From: a virus
Virus record (IMG/VR): IMGVR_UViG_3300013138_000584
Location: 1-28,364 of that record
DNA length: 28,364 nucleotides
Reading direction: 5' to 3' (one strand)
Position 1 is the stretch's first letter. Each line of letters opens with the position of its first letter. Positions 6,689-15,370 of the stretch are shown one piece after another. The notes beneath the pieces are model-generated. The model made no database searches, was not told the origin of the DNA, and worked only from the letters and a program-made list of their open reading frames with translations. The position numbers and the translations under genes are program-made.

Positions 6689-7635
6689 TGCAATTATATA
6701 ACCCCTATAATAACATAAACTTGTGGATTAAACACACATTTTTAAGTTTTGCTCAAGGATACTTTTCAATAGACAGTAAATTTACTTGGAATAGTAATCC
6801 TCAATTAACTAAGGTTATTATATCAGATAAATTTGCAGTGGATCTCGGAGTTATAGAAAAGAAACCAGCTATAGTATTATCGAGAGGTAGTTATGGTTGG
6901 ACTGATACAGTACGAGGACAAGATGGTACTAACTCTGTGTTATCTAATAAAAGAGTAGATACTTTAATACCAGCCCCAAGTGCAAATAGATGGGGAAATC
7001 TTGTGCTAACAGATTTACTTCGTGGATCAGTAACTTATAACGTTATTTCAAAGAATGGCATAGAGGCAGAAGAACTGGCTAACAAATTATTTATTGCATT
7101 AAGTGGATACAAGCAAGAACTTAGAAAATATGGTATTCACAAAACTATGGGTCTGACTATAGGAGATGAACGTACAGTAAAAACAACCTCTGAAATTGAG
7201 GCTATGGGTGTAACAGTAAGTTTAGGATTTGTTGCACAACGAACAATAGAAACTGCTGAAGATTTAAATAATATAGTAGTAAATTATAACCTTGAAAAAG
7301 AAACTACAACTGGAACAACTATTGTACCAATACGTGCTTATGAAAATATTGATTATACTGTAACAAATAATGGTACACGAGTAGATTTTGTTTGGCCAAT
7401 AACATCTGGAGTATTATCTTTAGATATTAGTTATTATGATGAAACACAAGGATTACCTTGGACAGAAGAAATATTAGTTCCGTCAGGACTAGATTTTATT
7501 CAGGCACCAGCATTTGAATTGTCAGGTGCTGTCCATGGATATTATGTTTTAACTGAAAAAATAATTGTAAGTGGAATAACTTCAATATCTGGTTTATCAG
7601 ATCCTGAAGATCCTTTTATAGTTATTACAAATTAG
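6688..7635 (+). CDS. probable tail terminator / tail-completion structural protein
   Basis: A 315-residue protein, mostly beta after an N-terminal segment (NINLWIKHTFLSFAQGYF). The block around LVLTDLLRGSVTYNVISKNG followed by a helix EAEELANKLFIALSGYKQEL is like tail terminator or completion proteins that cap the tail tube and bind the neck. The C-terminal third (ENIDYTVTNNGTRVDFVWP, then ISYYDETQGLPWTEEI) looks like an added beta sandwich. A GAGGT site lies 7 bases before the ATG. It lies two genes before the sheath, where myoviruses place tail-completion proteins. The structural role is likely. The exact assignment is inferred. Confidence 0.5.
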   Translation: MQLYNPYNNINLWIKHTFLSFAQGYFSIDSKFTWNSNPQLTKVIISDKFAVDLGVIEKKPAIVLSRGSYGWTDTVRGQDGTNSVLSNKRVDTLIPAPSANRWGNLVLTDLLRGSVTYNVISKNGIEAEELANKLFIALSGYKQELRKYGIHKTMGLTIGDERTVKTTSEIEAMGVTVSLGFVAQRTIETAEDLNNIVVNYNLEKETTTGTTIVPIRAYENIDYTVTNNGTRVDFVWPITSGVLSLDISYYDETQGLPWTEEILVPSGLDFIQAPAFELSGAVHGYYVLTEKIIVSGITSISGLSDPEDPFIVITN

Positions 7636-7658
7636 TTCAATCCCTAAAAAGGAGAAAT

Positions 7659-8387
7659 ATGAATAAACTATCAGAACAAATAATTATGCTAAGCTTTGTA
7701 AATGAATTAGACAAGCAAGCAGGGTTTGATACTTTAGTAGAAGTTTTGAAGAATGTGGATTTGGTCGCAGGAACAAAAGGCATCAGGGAAGGTTTGAAAG
7801 TCCTTGAGAAACATAAAGAAGCCTTGTCTGCAGTATCAAAAGGAGCCTTAAAGAAACCCGTTCAAGTAGAAACTTATGGTAAGGGTGTAGGTGGCGTCGA
7901 AAAGTTCGTTTTAAAAGAATTAGGAAATACAGCACATGCATTACGCAGAGTTAGTGAAGGAGTAGGTAAGGGGCAGACATTTGGTAAAAATGTGTCTACC
8001 GTTGCTAAAAATTTTGGTCACCTACTTGGTGATCAAATAAGAGGTGCAAGATATAAAACTTTATCTCCAGATAAAGTAGTATTAACTGGTCCTGGCGGAA
8101 CACAAATAAAGGGACAAGGTATATTTAAAAAATATAAATCTTTTGATAGATCCATCGTCGGTAAAACTACTAGCGGAGATTATATTGTAAAAAAGAGAAA
8201 AGCTGCTGTCCCATTTGCAATGGCTCTAACTCCCGCAGGATATGGTGCTGGAACCCTTTTATTGGGCTCTGGAAAACAGAACGAGACACCTGTATCTAGA
8301 ACAGGTGCAGCCGTTAAAGAAACGGTAATGTGGTCACTAGTACCCCCTGTAGCTCAAGCAAAATTAATTTCTGATATGTTAAAATAA
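7659..8387 (+). CDS. putative virion protein of unknown function
   Basis: A 242-residue basic protein with a very good AAGGAG site 7 bases before ATG. It opens with an amphipathic helix (IIMLSFVNELDKQAG), is rich in Lys and Gly through the middle (VETYGKGVGGVEKFVLKE), and has a hydrophobic Ala/Gly/Leu stretch near residues 184-204 (VPFAMALTPAGYGAGTLLLG) that could be membrane-active. Its position between tail-completion and sheath genes suggests a virion protein, perhaps one ejected with the DNA, but I do not recognise a family. Its GC content seems higher than that of its neighbours. Confidence 0.5.
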   Translation: MNKLSEQIIMLSFVNELDKQAGFDTLVEVLKNVDLVAGTKGIREGLKVLEKHKEALSAVSKGALKKPVQVETYGKGVGGVEKFVLKELGNTAHALRRVSEGVGKGQTFGKNVSTVAKNFGHLLGDQIRGARYKTLSPDKVVLTGPGGTQIKGQGIFKKYKSFDRSIVGKTTSGDYIVKKRKAAVPFAMALTPAGYGAGTLLLGSGKQNETPVSRTGAAVKETVMWSLVPPVAQAKLISDMLK

Positions 8388-8405
8388 TTTATTGGAGGAT
8401 ATAAA

Positions 8406-10013
8406 ATGGCATATGTAAAACCCGGAGTTGAAATTGTACAAGAAGCTAGATCAACTACTCCTGCGTTAATTACTCCAGATCTTATGGGTGTACTTGTTGG
8501 TAATGGTTATTACTGGCAGGATCCATCTATAGATACGTCAATAGTAGTAGGAACAACTTATGATGGAACATCAACTCAAGTTGCACTTAGTGGTATCAAT
8601 ACTATATTTTATGATGTAACTGGATTAGAAGAATTAGTAGTAGTAGATTTAATTACAATTTCAGGCAATGGAATAGGAGATGTAACTCATTTAGTTTACA
8701 CAGATGATTACACAGTAGCCAATAATACAGTAACTATATCAGCAAATGTAGCATACCAAAGTAATTTATACCAGATTAGAATAGGATACTTGGCACTCAA
8801 GAATTCAAGCGACTATGGTTTTAAAACACTTTATTCATTAGCTGATATAGAAGAAACAATTGGCGAGCCAGTATCTTGGAATCCATTAGCATTTGGTGCA
8901 CGTTTAGCTATGTTAAATTCTGGAAGAGAAGTTAATGTAATAAACGTATCTGGTGTAACTGAAAATGATATGGAACAAGGTCTTGAATTATTAGGTACTC
9001 GTGAAGTTTATGCAATTGCACCAGTTACCCATAACTTGGGTATTGGAACAATGAAAACTCATGTAGACTTATATTCATCGGCTTCATACAAGAAAGAAAG
9101 AATTGCAATCATGAATCAGGACCTTTCAGGTTTCTGGGCAGGAACTGCATTTTCAACTGATAACACAGAAAAAACAACAACTGTAACATCTATAAGGGAT
9201 GCAAATATTGCCTATCTAGATAGACGAGTGGTAATCACACATCCTGATGTAGCATACATTACAGAAACACGTCATATTAGTACAATCAGTCCGACTTGGA
9301 TCACTAATAGTTTTACACCAACTTCTGCAGGCTTTGCATCTTATGGTCTGAAAGCTAAGTTTGCTTTTGATGCTTTTATCAATGGCAAGAAATATAAAGC
9401 TGATACAGAAATAACAGAAACTATTTGGGCAGAAGTACGAGATGCTGGTTGGGCAGGTGGAGATGGAATGGTAACTGTAAAAGTTCCTGTTCCAGGATAT
9501 TATTATCCTGCATTAGTAGTAGGTCAGGTTATTGGAGAGTTCCCAGAACAACCTTTAACTAATTTACCAACTACAGGATTAGAAGAAGTATATGGTTCAT
9601 CTGATTATTATAATGAAGCTCAGTTAAATCTTTTAGCTGAAGGTGGAACATACATTATGGTTCAAGCTAATCCTAATGCTCCTGTAGTATCAAGACATCA
9701 GTTAACTACTGATATGACACAGGTATCAAAGAGAGAGTTAAGTATTGTAAAGGCACTTGATTATGTAGCCAAATTCATAAGAAAATCTATGTCACCATAC
9801 ATAGGTAGATACACAATCACTCCAGCATTCTTAAAACTTGTTAATTCAATATTAATAAGTATCTCCTTATATCTGACCCGTGAAGGTAGAATTGCGGATA
9901 TGAAAATACTATCAGTTGCTGTTGATGATATCGCACCAGATACTATCAAAATAACAGTGGATATTAAAGTTAAGTATCCAGTTAATTATATTAAAGTAAC
10001 CTTATTATTCTAA
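8406..10013 (+). CDS. tail sheath protein
   Basis: A 535-residue contractile tail sheath subunit. The N-terminus MAYVKPGVEIVQEARSTTPA is the typical start of sheath proteins, whose extended N-terminal arm links neighbouring subunits. The C-terminal domain (KALDYVAKFIRKSMSPYIG, then NSILISISLYLTREGRI and the closing beta strands DTIKITVDIKVKYPVNYIKV) is the conserved sheath core that packs on the tube. The middle (residues about 50-330) is the variable outer domain. It is followed 11 bases later by the tail tube gene, the canonical myovirus order. A GGAGG site lies 8 bases before the ATG. This gene shows that the phage has a contractile tail. Confidence 0.92.
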   Translation: MAYVKPGVEIVQEARSTTPALITPDLMGVLVGNGYYWQDPSIDTSIVVGTTYDGTSTQVALSGINTIFYDVTGLEELVVVDLITISGNGIGDVTHLVYTDDYTVANNTVTISANVAYQSNLYQIRIGYLALKNSSDYGFKTLYSLADIEETIGEPVSWNPLAFGARLAMLNSGREVNVINVSGVTENDMEQGLELLGTREVYAIAPVTHNLGIGTMKTHVDLYSSASYKKERIAIMNQDLSGFWAGTAFSTDNTEKTTTVTSIRDANIAYLDRRVVITHPDVAYITETRHISTISPTWITNSFTPTSAGFASYGLKAKFAFDAFINGKKYKADTEITETIWAEVRDAGWAGGDGMVTVKVPVPGYYYPALVVGQVIGEFPEQPLTNLPTTGLEEVYGSSDYYNEAQLNLLAEGGTYIMVQANPNAPVVSRHQLTTDMTQVSKRELSIVKALDYVAKFIRKSMSPYIGRYTITPAFLKLVNSILISISLYLTREGRIADMKILSVAVDDIAPDTIKITVDIKVKYPVNYIKVTLLF

Positions 10014-10024
10014 GGAGGAATAAC

Positions 10025-10765
10025 ATGGCAATTGTAAAAACAGGTGTAAAAACATTACAAACATGGATAGATAAGTTTACCAATGATCATGCACAGCCTC
10101 TTGATACAACAGCAGGAGATTTCTTATCTTCTGAAGCAGTGGTATTGCTGTCAGGTCCACCAAAATTGGATAGCGCGATCACTCCTACTAACTTAATACC
10201 CATTGGATTAGTACAGAATGTGCAGGTAACCCAGGCAAAACAGATTCAACAGCTGTTTGAAATAGGATCTAAATTACCATTCTTTATTCCTGGAAGAACT
10301 ACTGTTCAGGTTGGTATGGCTAGAGTTCTATTTGATGGACCTTCATTAATGCAAGCTCTGTATGTGTATAATGACGGAGCTAGTGAATTATATATTCCTG
10401 CTATTAGTGGGGATATTGGTACAGCTACATCTAACCCAGGTCAACCGTATAATACGGCTGGAGAAGATCCAGTACTTATTGGAACAAAAGAAGGTGGATT
10501 TGAAACTACAAATAATGCAGAATTCTTTATCAATTTGGCATCAGAATTCTTCAATATACCACTTGGTCTAGGTTGTGTATTATATGATATGCAGCAACAG
10601 GCTTATGGTGGATTTTATCTTGAAGAGTGTTATATCCAATCTCATAGATTCTCTGCATCAGCTCAACAAACAGTACTTATGGAAGATGTTGGTATTCGTT
10701 GCACAGCATTAAGACCTATTAGTATTGATGAGCTTGGTGGAAGTTCACAAGGCACAAGTGCTTAA
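10025..10765 (+). CDS. tail tube protein
   Basis: A 246-residue protein directly after the sheath, with the strongest ribosome binding site in the window (AAGGAGG, 6 bases before ATG). The beta-barrel pattern suits the inner tube that the sheath surrounds: NLIPIGLVQNVQVTQAKQIQ, then LFEIGSKLPFFIPGRTTVQV and GFYLEECYIQSHRFSASAQQ. The phrase about the interior/exterior of the barrel is from family knowledge, and the order sheath-tube is the main support. It is the last gene of the plus-strand block and is followed 18 bases later by a strong bidirectional hairpin. Confidence 0.85.
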   Translation: MAIVKTGVKTLQTWIDKFTNDHAQPLDTTAGDFLSSEAVVLLSGPPKLDSAITPTNLIPIGLVQNVQVTQAKQIQQLFEIGSKLPFFIPGRTTVQVGMARVLFDGPSLMQALYVYNDGASELYIPAISGDIGTATSNPGQPYNTAGEDPVLIGTKEGGFETTNNAEFFINLASEFFNIPLGLGCVLYDMQQQAYGGFYLEECYIQSHRFSASAQQTVLMEDVGIRCTALRPISIDELGGSSQGTSA

Positions 10766-10783
10766 TTTATTTTTAAGCTAAAA

Positions 10784-10817
10784 AATAGAAATGGGGGGCA
10801 TAGCCCCCTATTCTATT
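10784..10817. terminator. bidirectional terminator between converging blocks
   Basis: GGGGGC (10794-10799) and GCCCCC (10803-10808) pair around an ATA loop. The flanks AATAGAA (10784-10790) and TTCTATT (10811-10817) extend the stem, and A- or T-rich tracts lie on both sides. It lies between the tail tube stop and the convergent dNMP kinase stop and overlaps the latter by two bases. Confidence 0.9.
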
Positions 10818-11535
10818 ACTTAAAAGCCTGTGCCATCTTTATGGGGTCAATAAATCCATGACAAAACTCATCTACTACTTCTTTTAATCTAGGAACATCA
10901 ATAGCAGTTAAAGTTACATCTGCAGGATAATTTTCTAATTCAGCCTCAGAAGGATGATTAGGATCTCTATCATCTGCAATATATTGAGAACCATCAATAT
11001 TAGTTCTAACAACTTTAATATAATAACCACCATTAAGTCTAAGAGCTTCAACTTCATTTTTAAATCTTGTGTCAGGAATTAAAATATATCCATCCTTTAA
11101 GTTTTCAGCAATAGACTTAGTTTTTTCTATTGTAAGATTAACCCAATATTGTGGATCACAATGTCGTCTACGATAATTTGTACCCCAGAATTGAAGTATT
11201 TCAGGATCCTTTTCAGTCATACCTTGATATTCATTTATATTTCTATTTACAAAAATCTGATGTAAGTATGGATCTTCTAAATTAGATATAGCATGTCTAG
11301 CACCAGTATTTTTATCTGCAAGTACAGTATAATATGTTTTTTCAGAAGTTGCAAATTCTTGTATAATGAGAGGGTAGGGTGAATCGGAATTAGTACACTC
11401 TTCATATACTCCATCTGCCCAATGTATAATTTCTACATTACCTAGTTTTTCTTTCAAGTAATTAGCTACGGTATCTTTTCCATTTCTGGCTCGATGTCCA
11501 AAACCAATCAACATCACATTAGGATAATTAATCAT
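10816..11535 (-). CDS. deoxynucleoside monophosphate kinase
   Basis: A 239-residue P-loop kinase that would phosphorylate dNMPs to dNDPs for phage DNA synthesis. It begins with a hydrophobic strand and a P-loop variant, LIGFGHRARNGKDTVANYL (G11-T22, K20 binding phosphate), characteristic of phage T4 gp1-type dNMP kinases. The later strand YILIPDTRFKNEVEAL is the conserved segment in the same family, where the Asp-x-Arg-x2-Asn/Glu residues contact the nucleotide. HW-A-D (residues 38-41) may be part of the NMP-binding region. It overlaps the upstream 90-residue gene by 8 bases and is the last gene in the minus-strand block. It fits with the dUTPase and ribonucleotide reductase further upstream. 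Confidence 0.8.
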   Translation of the reverse strand: MINYPNVMLIGFGHRARNGKDTVANYLKEKLGNVEIIHWADGVYEECTNSDSPYPLIIQEFATSEKTYYTVLADKNTGARHAISNLEDPYLHQIFVNRNINEYQGMTEKDPEILQFWGTNYRRRHCDPQYWVNLTIEKTKSIAENLKDGYILIPDTRFKNEVEALRLNGGYYIKVVRTNIDGSQYIADDRDPNHPSEAELENYPADVTLTAIDVPRLKEVVDEFCHGFIDPIKMAQAFK

Positions 11536-11800
11536 GATTATTTTTGATTAAATCTTTTAATTCAAGAACTTCTTGTAAAATCAAATTTAATTTTTTACTG
11601 TCAGTTGACATCATTGCATATTCATAATCACTTAATAATACTAAATGTTTTTTTTCATTATAAGCATCCTGCATAATTTTATGAAAATCAGTATCTATGG
11701 GTCCAACACATTCACAAATCATTTCAACTGATCTTGTACCTGTAGCAGGAGTCCGATTCATAGAAATAGATTTGGGTAAAAATTTTATTAATGTATCCAA
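11528..11800 (-). CDS. small protein of unknown function
   Basis: A 90-residue protein between polA and the dNMP kinase, overlapping the first by 13 bases and the second by 8. The N-terminal half is predicted beta (TGTRSVEMICECVG) and the C-terminal 30 residues form a leucine-rich helix (SKKLNLILQEVLELKDLI) that could dimerise. No known motif is visible. It may be an accessory to replication because of its place in the operon, but that is only a guess. Confidence 0.55.
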   Translation of the reverse strand: MDTLIKFLPKSISMNRTPATGTRSVEMICECVGPIDTDFHKIMQDAYNEKKHLVLLSDYEYAMMSTDSKKLNLILQEVLELKDLIKNNHD

Positions 11801-12456
11801 TGTTTTCCCACCTTTGGCTTTACTTCCATAGGAACAGAATCAGCATAATGATTAAAAGCTTTTATCATTTCTTCTTCAGTAGCTTTTTTAACTTCTTCTG
11901 TATGTTCAGGAGCAACTTCAACTAGTATTTCATCATGAATAGCATTCACTATTCTTGCATTATAACCATTTTTTCTTATTCTATTATTTAAGCGAACTAA
12001 CGCTAATTTAGTAGTTGATGCCCCAGCACCCTGAAATGGTAAATTTTTTGATTGATTTATAGCATGTGCTACCATAGCTTTATTATCCCAATCAATTTCA
12101 TGTAGGTCTACTCTACGACCATCTAGTGGAGATAGAGCAAAATGTTCAGATTCTACACGTTCTACTATCTCATCCATAAAAGATTTTACTCGTGTAAATA
12201 CTGCGAAGTATCTATTCATTAGAGCTCTTGCATCTGCATAAGGAATTTTTAATTGAGTAGAAAGTTTTTTAGGTCCAGCACCATATAGTAGTGCAAATGT
12301 TATTGCTTTACATTGACCACGTTCAGTAGGGCTAATTGAATTATAATCTTTTTCGAAGAGCAAACTTGCAGAGTAAGTATGTAAATCTACCCCTGTAGTT
12401 AATGCCTGAATCATCTGAGGTTCTTGGCTTGCATGTGCTAATAAGCGTAATTCTTG
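11788..12456 (-). CDS. polA: DNA polymerase family A, exon 2 (palm/fingers)
   Basis: Encodes the last 222 residues of the polymerase after intron removal, starting with CAA GAA at 12456-12451. It holds the O-helix motif B (R-x3-K-x3-F with ALLYG, R47 to G60 of the unspliced frame). The usual FG is FA here. It also holds motif C (HDE, H175-E177), whose aspartate is a catalytic metal ligand. Joined to exon 1, motif A becomes DFSGQELR, equal to the classic DYSQIELR, so the active site is rebuilt only after splicing. An ATG at 12459-12457 that would allow separate translation lies across the splice boundary and has no ribosome binding site. The spliced protein is 596 residues, compact like other phage family A enzymes. 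Confidence 0.9.
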   Translation of the reverse strand, partial: QELRLLAHASQEPQMIQALTTGVDLHTYSASLLFEKDYNSISPTERGQCKAITFALLYGAGPKKLSTQLKIPYADARALMNRYFAVFTRVKSFMDEIVERVESEHFALSPLDGRRVDLHEIDWDNKAMVAHAINQSKNLPFQGAGASTTKLALVRLNNRIRKNGYNARIVNAIHDEILVEVAPEHTEEVKKATEEEMIKAFNHYADSVPMEVKPKVGKHWIH

Positions 12457-13451
12457 CATTTTATCTTTATTTTCATAAAGTATGGGACTGCTCTTTACCT
12501 TAGTAATAGTGTTACTGTAGGTATACCATGTAAGTCCTCGACACTTGCCCAGAGATTGGTTCTCTTGCTAGCTCGGGATTGCCTTCAACGGACTTGTTAA
12601 GGTTTCCCCGAATTAGTGGTATGTTCTTCTATAAATTTCTTTATAGAGGGGCCTAATTTATTATATTTACGTTGTAAAAACACATCAGCATTTATGTACA
12701 CGTGAGAGACAAATTTTATTATTTCTTTTTGCGTACAAATTCTAAGCACTCCCAAATAGGTTTTAAACTGTCCAGTGACTTTTATTTTATTTTTATTAAA
12801 AAATGTTTTTAATTGTTTATAAAATTGTTTAGAACCAGTAACTATTTCTATTTGATTTCTATTATTTGAGAGTTGCCTAATATACCCATCCCCATCTAAA
12901 ATTCCTCTAATAATATCCCAAGTTAATTCTATTTTTAATTTTAAAGTCTTACTTTTATTTGGGGTAATTCCTAAGGTGGTTAAATATGTATGAACCTCCT
13001 TATTTCCAAATCTAACAGAATACATATAAGAATTAAATTTTTTATTTAAATATTTTCTTGGCTTTATATTATATCCTATAAATTTAGCATATTTGCACAA
13101 ATGTTTTTTATCGATTTCTGCAGCACTAATATCTATAGTATATTTACTATTTTTTGGGTCTGATAAATTACCATCAGCCATTAAAAATCCTAACCAATAC
13201 TGAATAGTTGGATTTTTTAGATTTTCAAATGGGTTTGTCTTTACAACTTTTTGAGTTTCCGAAGGTCCTTTCAACATATAATTATTTCTTAATAAAATTC
13301 TACGAATTGTGGTATTATATGTTTGAAATTGTTTAGCAATCTCGGTAGGAGAAAGTCCATCTTCAAATAACTTACAAATTTTTAATTCTAAATCATTAGT
13401 ATATTTCATATTTTAATATACCAATTAAATATAATAAAGTCAAATATCTTG
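12457..13451 (-). mobile_element. group I intron in polA (995 bases)
   Basis: The intron starts after the U of a GGT glycine codon (13452) and ends with G at 12457, as group I chemistry requires. Joining the exons restores DFSGQELR. The core helices can be drawn from the sequence (minus strand): P2 TCTATAAA/TTTATAGA with GAAA loop (12628-12647); P3 ATACCA (12622-12617) with TGGTAT (12528-12523); P4 TTCGGG (12612-12607) with CCCGAG (12577-12572); P5 CCTT (12602-12599) with AAGG; P7 GGACT (12537-12533) with AGTCC (12489-12485); P8 ACCT..AGTAA with TTACT..AGGT (12522-12497); P9 CTTTA/TAAAG (12480-12465). A short P1 (GGGU with GCCC at 12652-12649) is possible. P and Q strands match the usual consensus closely. 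It is probably self-splicing and mobile through the enclosed endonuclease gene. Confidence 0.92.
12597..13409 (-). CDS. LAGLIDADG homing endonuclease of the polA intron
   Basis: A 270-residue enzyme with two LAGLIDADG helices: WLGFLMADGNL and IIRGILDGDGYI, each ending in the metal-binding acidic residue. The two together form a single-chain pseudo-dimer that cuts an intronless polA allele to copy the intron. An N-terminal helix-turn-helix (SPTEIAKQFQTYNTTIRRIL, about residues 20-40) probably adds DNA contacts. The start is 42 bases from the 5' splice site and lacks a Shine-Dalgarno sequence. The last 18 or so codons (ending TTNSGKP) overlap intron helices P2, P3, P4 and the start of P5, so ribosome passage would disrupt the ribozyme. 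The reading frame is intact, which suggests recent activity. Confidence 0.93.
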   Translation of the reverse strand: MKYTNDLELKICKLFEDGLSPTEIAKQFQTYNTTIRRILLRNNYMLKGPSETQKVVKTNPFENLKNPTIQYWLGFLMADGNLSDPKNSKYTIDISAAEIDKKHLCKYAKFIGYNIKPRKYLNKKFNSYMYSVRFGNKEVHTYLTTLGITPNKSKTLKLKIELTWDIIRGILDGDGYIRQLSNNRNQIEIVTGSKQFYKQLKTFFNKNKIKVTGQFKTYLGVLRICTQKEIIKFVSHVYINADVFLQRKYNKLGPSIKKFIEEHTTNSGKP

Positions 13452-14573
13452 ACCCGAAAAATCTGCGCTTATAAAATTCCATGTAGGGTCTTGAACACCA
13501 AAAGGAGTTCTATAGTCCTGTTCTTTTGGCAGGTTCATCATATTAGGATCATCTGAACTTATTCTACCAGTTTGAGCTTTTAATTGACGATACTTGGAAT
13601 GTATTCTATTATCAAATTTATGTATATTGTTTAAGAAAGCTAATCCATAAGTTGATATTTTCTTTTGTTCTTGTCTATAGTCTATTAAATCTGCAATTAC
13701 TTCGTGCTTATCTTTATAAAATTCTAAGTATTTTGCGTCAGTACTAGTTAATTCTAACTGTGTAACTTCACGTAATCTAGGTAATAATTGTTTAGGAGAA
13801 TTATAATTAATTACGTATTCTACCTCACCAAATAAATCAGTACTTATATTGGCTTCAATAAAGTACTTGAAGTGTTCGTCTAATTTTGTTTTGGATTTAG
13901 CCAAACTTACCTTTGCTTTTTCTTCAAGAGGTATCCATAAATCCTTATCCAAATAAATACCATCAAGTGACATATTACCCAATACAGCTGCAGTTTCATT
14001 TTCTAATAAAGATAATTCTTCCATATCTCTATCTTTCAATAATTTTTGTATATTACTATAAATAGGTAGTAAATATTCAACATCCTCCGCAGCATACATA
14101 ATTTGTTCATGAGAAAATTCTTCACCATAGCGATGATCTTGAAAAGTGTCTCTAACAGATTTTTCTAGAATAATGCCCATGTATTTTTTTGTGACTCCCT
14201 CTAAACTAAAAGCTACTCCCTTTTTACCTTGATTCAGTAACTGTTCTCCAAGCATAGTACATTTCATATTATTTAAAGCTATTCCATAATTGGCCTTTAT
14301 TTGCATATAATCAAATATAGAATTATGTAATACTTTAGTTATTTGATGTTGATTTATAGAAGTAAGTAATTGTTTAGTTACCTTTTCTCCTATTTTTGCA
14401 ACATCAAATACATATTGTCTAGCAGGAGTACCGATTTGTATTAATAGAATTTTACTAATCAATGGATCTAGGCCAGTGGTTTCAGTGTCTATTGCAATGG
14501 AATCTTGTTTTAAAATCCAATCTATAGCATCTTGTACGTTTTCAGGTTTATCTATAAAATTATATTTATCCAT
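13452..14573 (-). CDS. polA: DNA polymerase family A, exon 1 (3'-5' exonuclease and thumb)
   Basis: Encodes 374 residues before the intron. The exonuclease domain is intact: Exo I IAIDTETTGLDP (D29, E31), Exo II HNSIFDY, Exo III YAAEDVEYLL. The polymerase part begins near residue 200, with the thumb, the conserved TGRISSDDPNMMNLP and motif A ending ADFSG (D371, first catalytic aspartate). Read without splicing, the frame continues QDI and stops at 13440-13442. This would leave a 377-residue product with exonuclease but no full polymerase site. It lacks the 5'-3' exonuclease of bacterial Pol I, as usual for phages. The ATG overlaps the sigma-factor stop by one base, so sigma and polymerase are translationally linked. 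Confidence 0.92.
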
Positions 14574-15370
14574 TATCCGAGATACTCTCTGAGCTGATTT
14601 GCATATTTATCGTCTTTTAATTTATCTATTGTTTTTTCTTTTATTTGTCTGATTCGTTCTCGAGTTAATCCATGATCTACACCTATTTCTTTTAAAGTGT
14701 ATGGGCGTAGTTTATCTATTCCAAAATACATTATTAAAATATCTCGTTCTCGTTCAGAAAAATCATCTAGAATGAATTCTAGTTCATCTTTTACATCTTC
14801 TAACAGAGCTGCAGGATCTATGACTGTGTTATCAGGTAGTATATCATTTAAATCTTTTGAGTTATCAGTTCGTGGTGCATCTATATCAACTGTACCATAA
14901 TTATATTTTAATACCTTTATTACTTCTTCGTCATCACTATATTCAATTAATTCTTCATCACTAATCGCATGTCCAAGTTCCTGTTCAAGTTCAGTTCTCA
15001 TTTTTCTAAGATTTGATAACTCAAGTAATACGTTTAAAGGTAATCTAACTATTTTAGTATTTTCTTCTATAGCTTTACGTATTGTCTGTTTTATCCACCA
15101 AACAGCATAAGTAATAAATTTTGAATCTCTTGTAGGATCAAATCTATCAAAAGCTTTTACCAGTCCTGTATTTCCTTCTGCTATAAGTTCGTCTAATGGC
15201 AGACCTTGGTTCTGATATTTCTTTGCCACACTAACAACAAATCTAAGATTTCTATTTAATAATTCTTCGTAGGCTTTTCTATCACCAGCTTTTGCTTTAT
15301 CTATTACACTCTTTTCTTCTTCTTTTGTAAATGGTGGAAATCTACGTATTTCTTTCAAGTATTGTTCCAT
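14573..15370 (-). CDS. sigma-70 family factor, primary-like (RpoD type)
   Basis: A 265-residue sigma factor that would direct the host RNA polymerase to phage promoters. Region 1.2 (MEQYLKEIRRFPPFTKEEEK) is followed by a complete region 2 (residues 38-105; NLRFVVSVAKKYQNQGLPLD and KFITYAVWWIKQTI). These carry the core-binding and -10 recognition helices. Then come region 3 (IVRLPLNVLLELSNL) and region 4 (SERERDILIMYFGI; helix-turn-helix TLKEIGVDHGLTRERIRQI). Region 1.1 is missing. The wording of regions 2 and 3 is closer to Bacteroidota primary sigma factors than to Bacillota SigA. It sits downstream of the ubiquitin-like cassette with a zero-base gap to the 79-residue gene. Most phage sigmas are far more diverged, so this is a recent capture or a host-like decoy. 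Confidence 0.92.
   Translation of the reverse strand: MEQYLKEIRRFPPFTKEEEKSVIDKAKAGDRKAYEELLNRNLRFVVSVAKKYQNQGLPLDELIAEGNTGLVKAFDRFDPTRDSKFITYAVWWIKQTIRKAIEENTKIVRLPLNVLLELSNLRKMRTELEQELGHAISDEELIEYSDDEEVIKVLKYNYGTVDIDAPRTDNSKDLNDILPDNTVIDPAALLEDVKDELEFILDDFSERERDILIMYFGIDKLRPYTLKEIGVDHGLTRERIRQIKEKTIDKLKDDKYANQLREYLG

Noticed and set aside
12457-12459. Independent translation of polA exon 2 from the ATG at 12459 as a split polymerase
   Set aside because: No ribosome binding site; the ATG spans the predicted splice boundary, and splicing gives a perfect motif A, so a spliced gene is the simpler reading.
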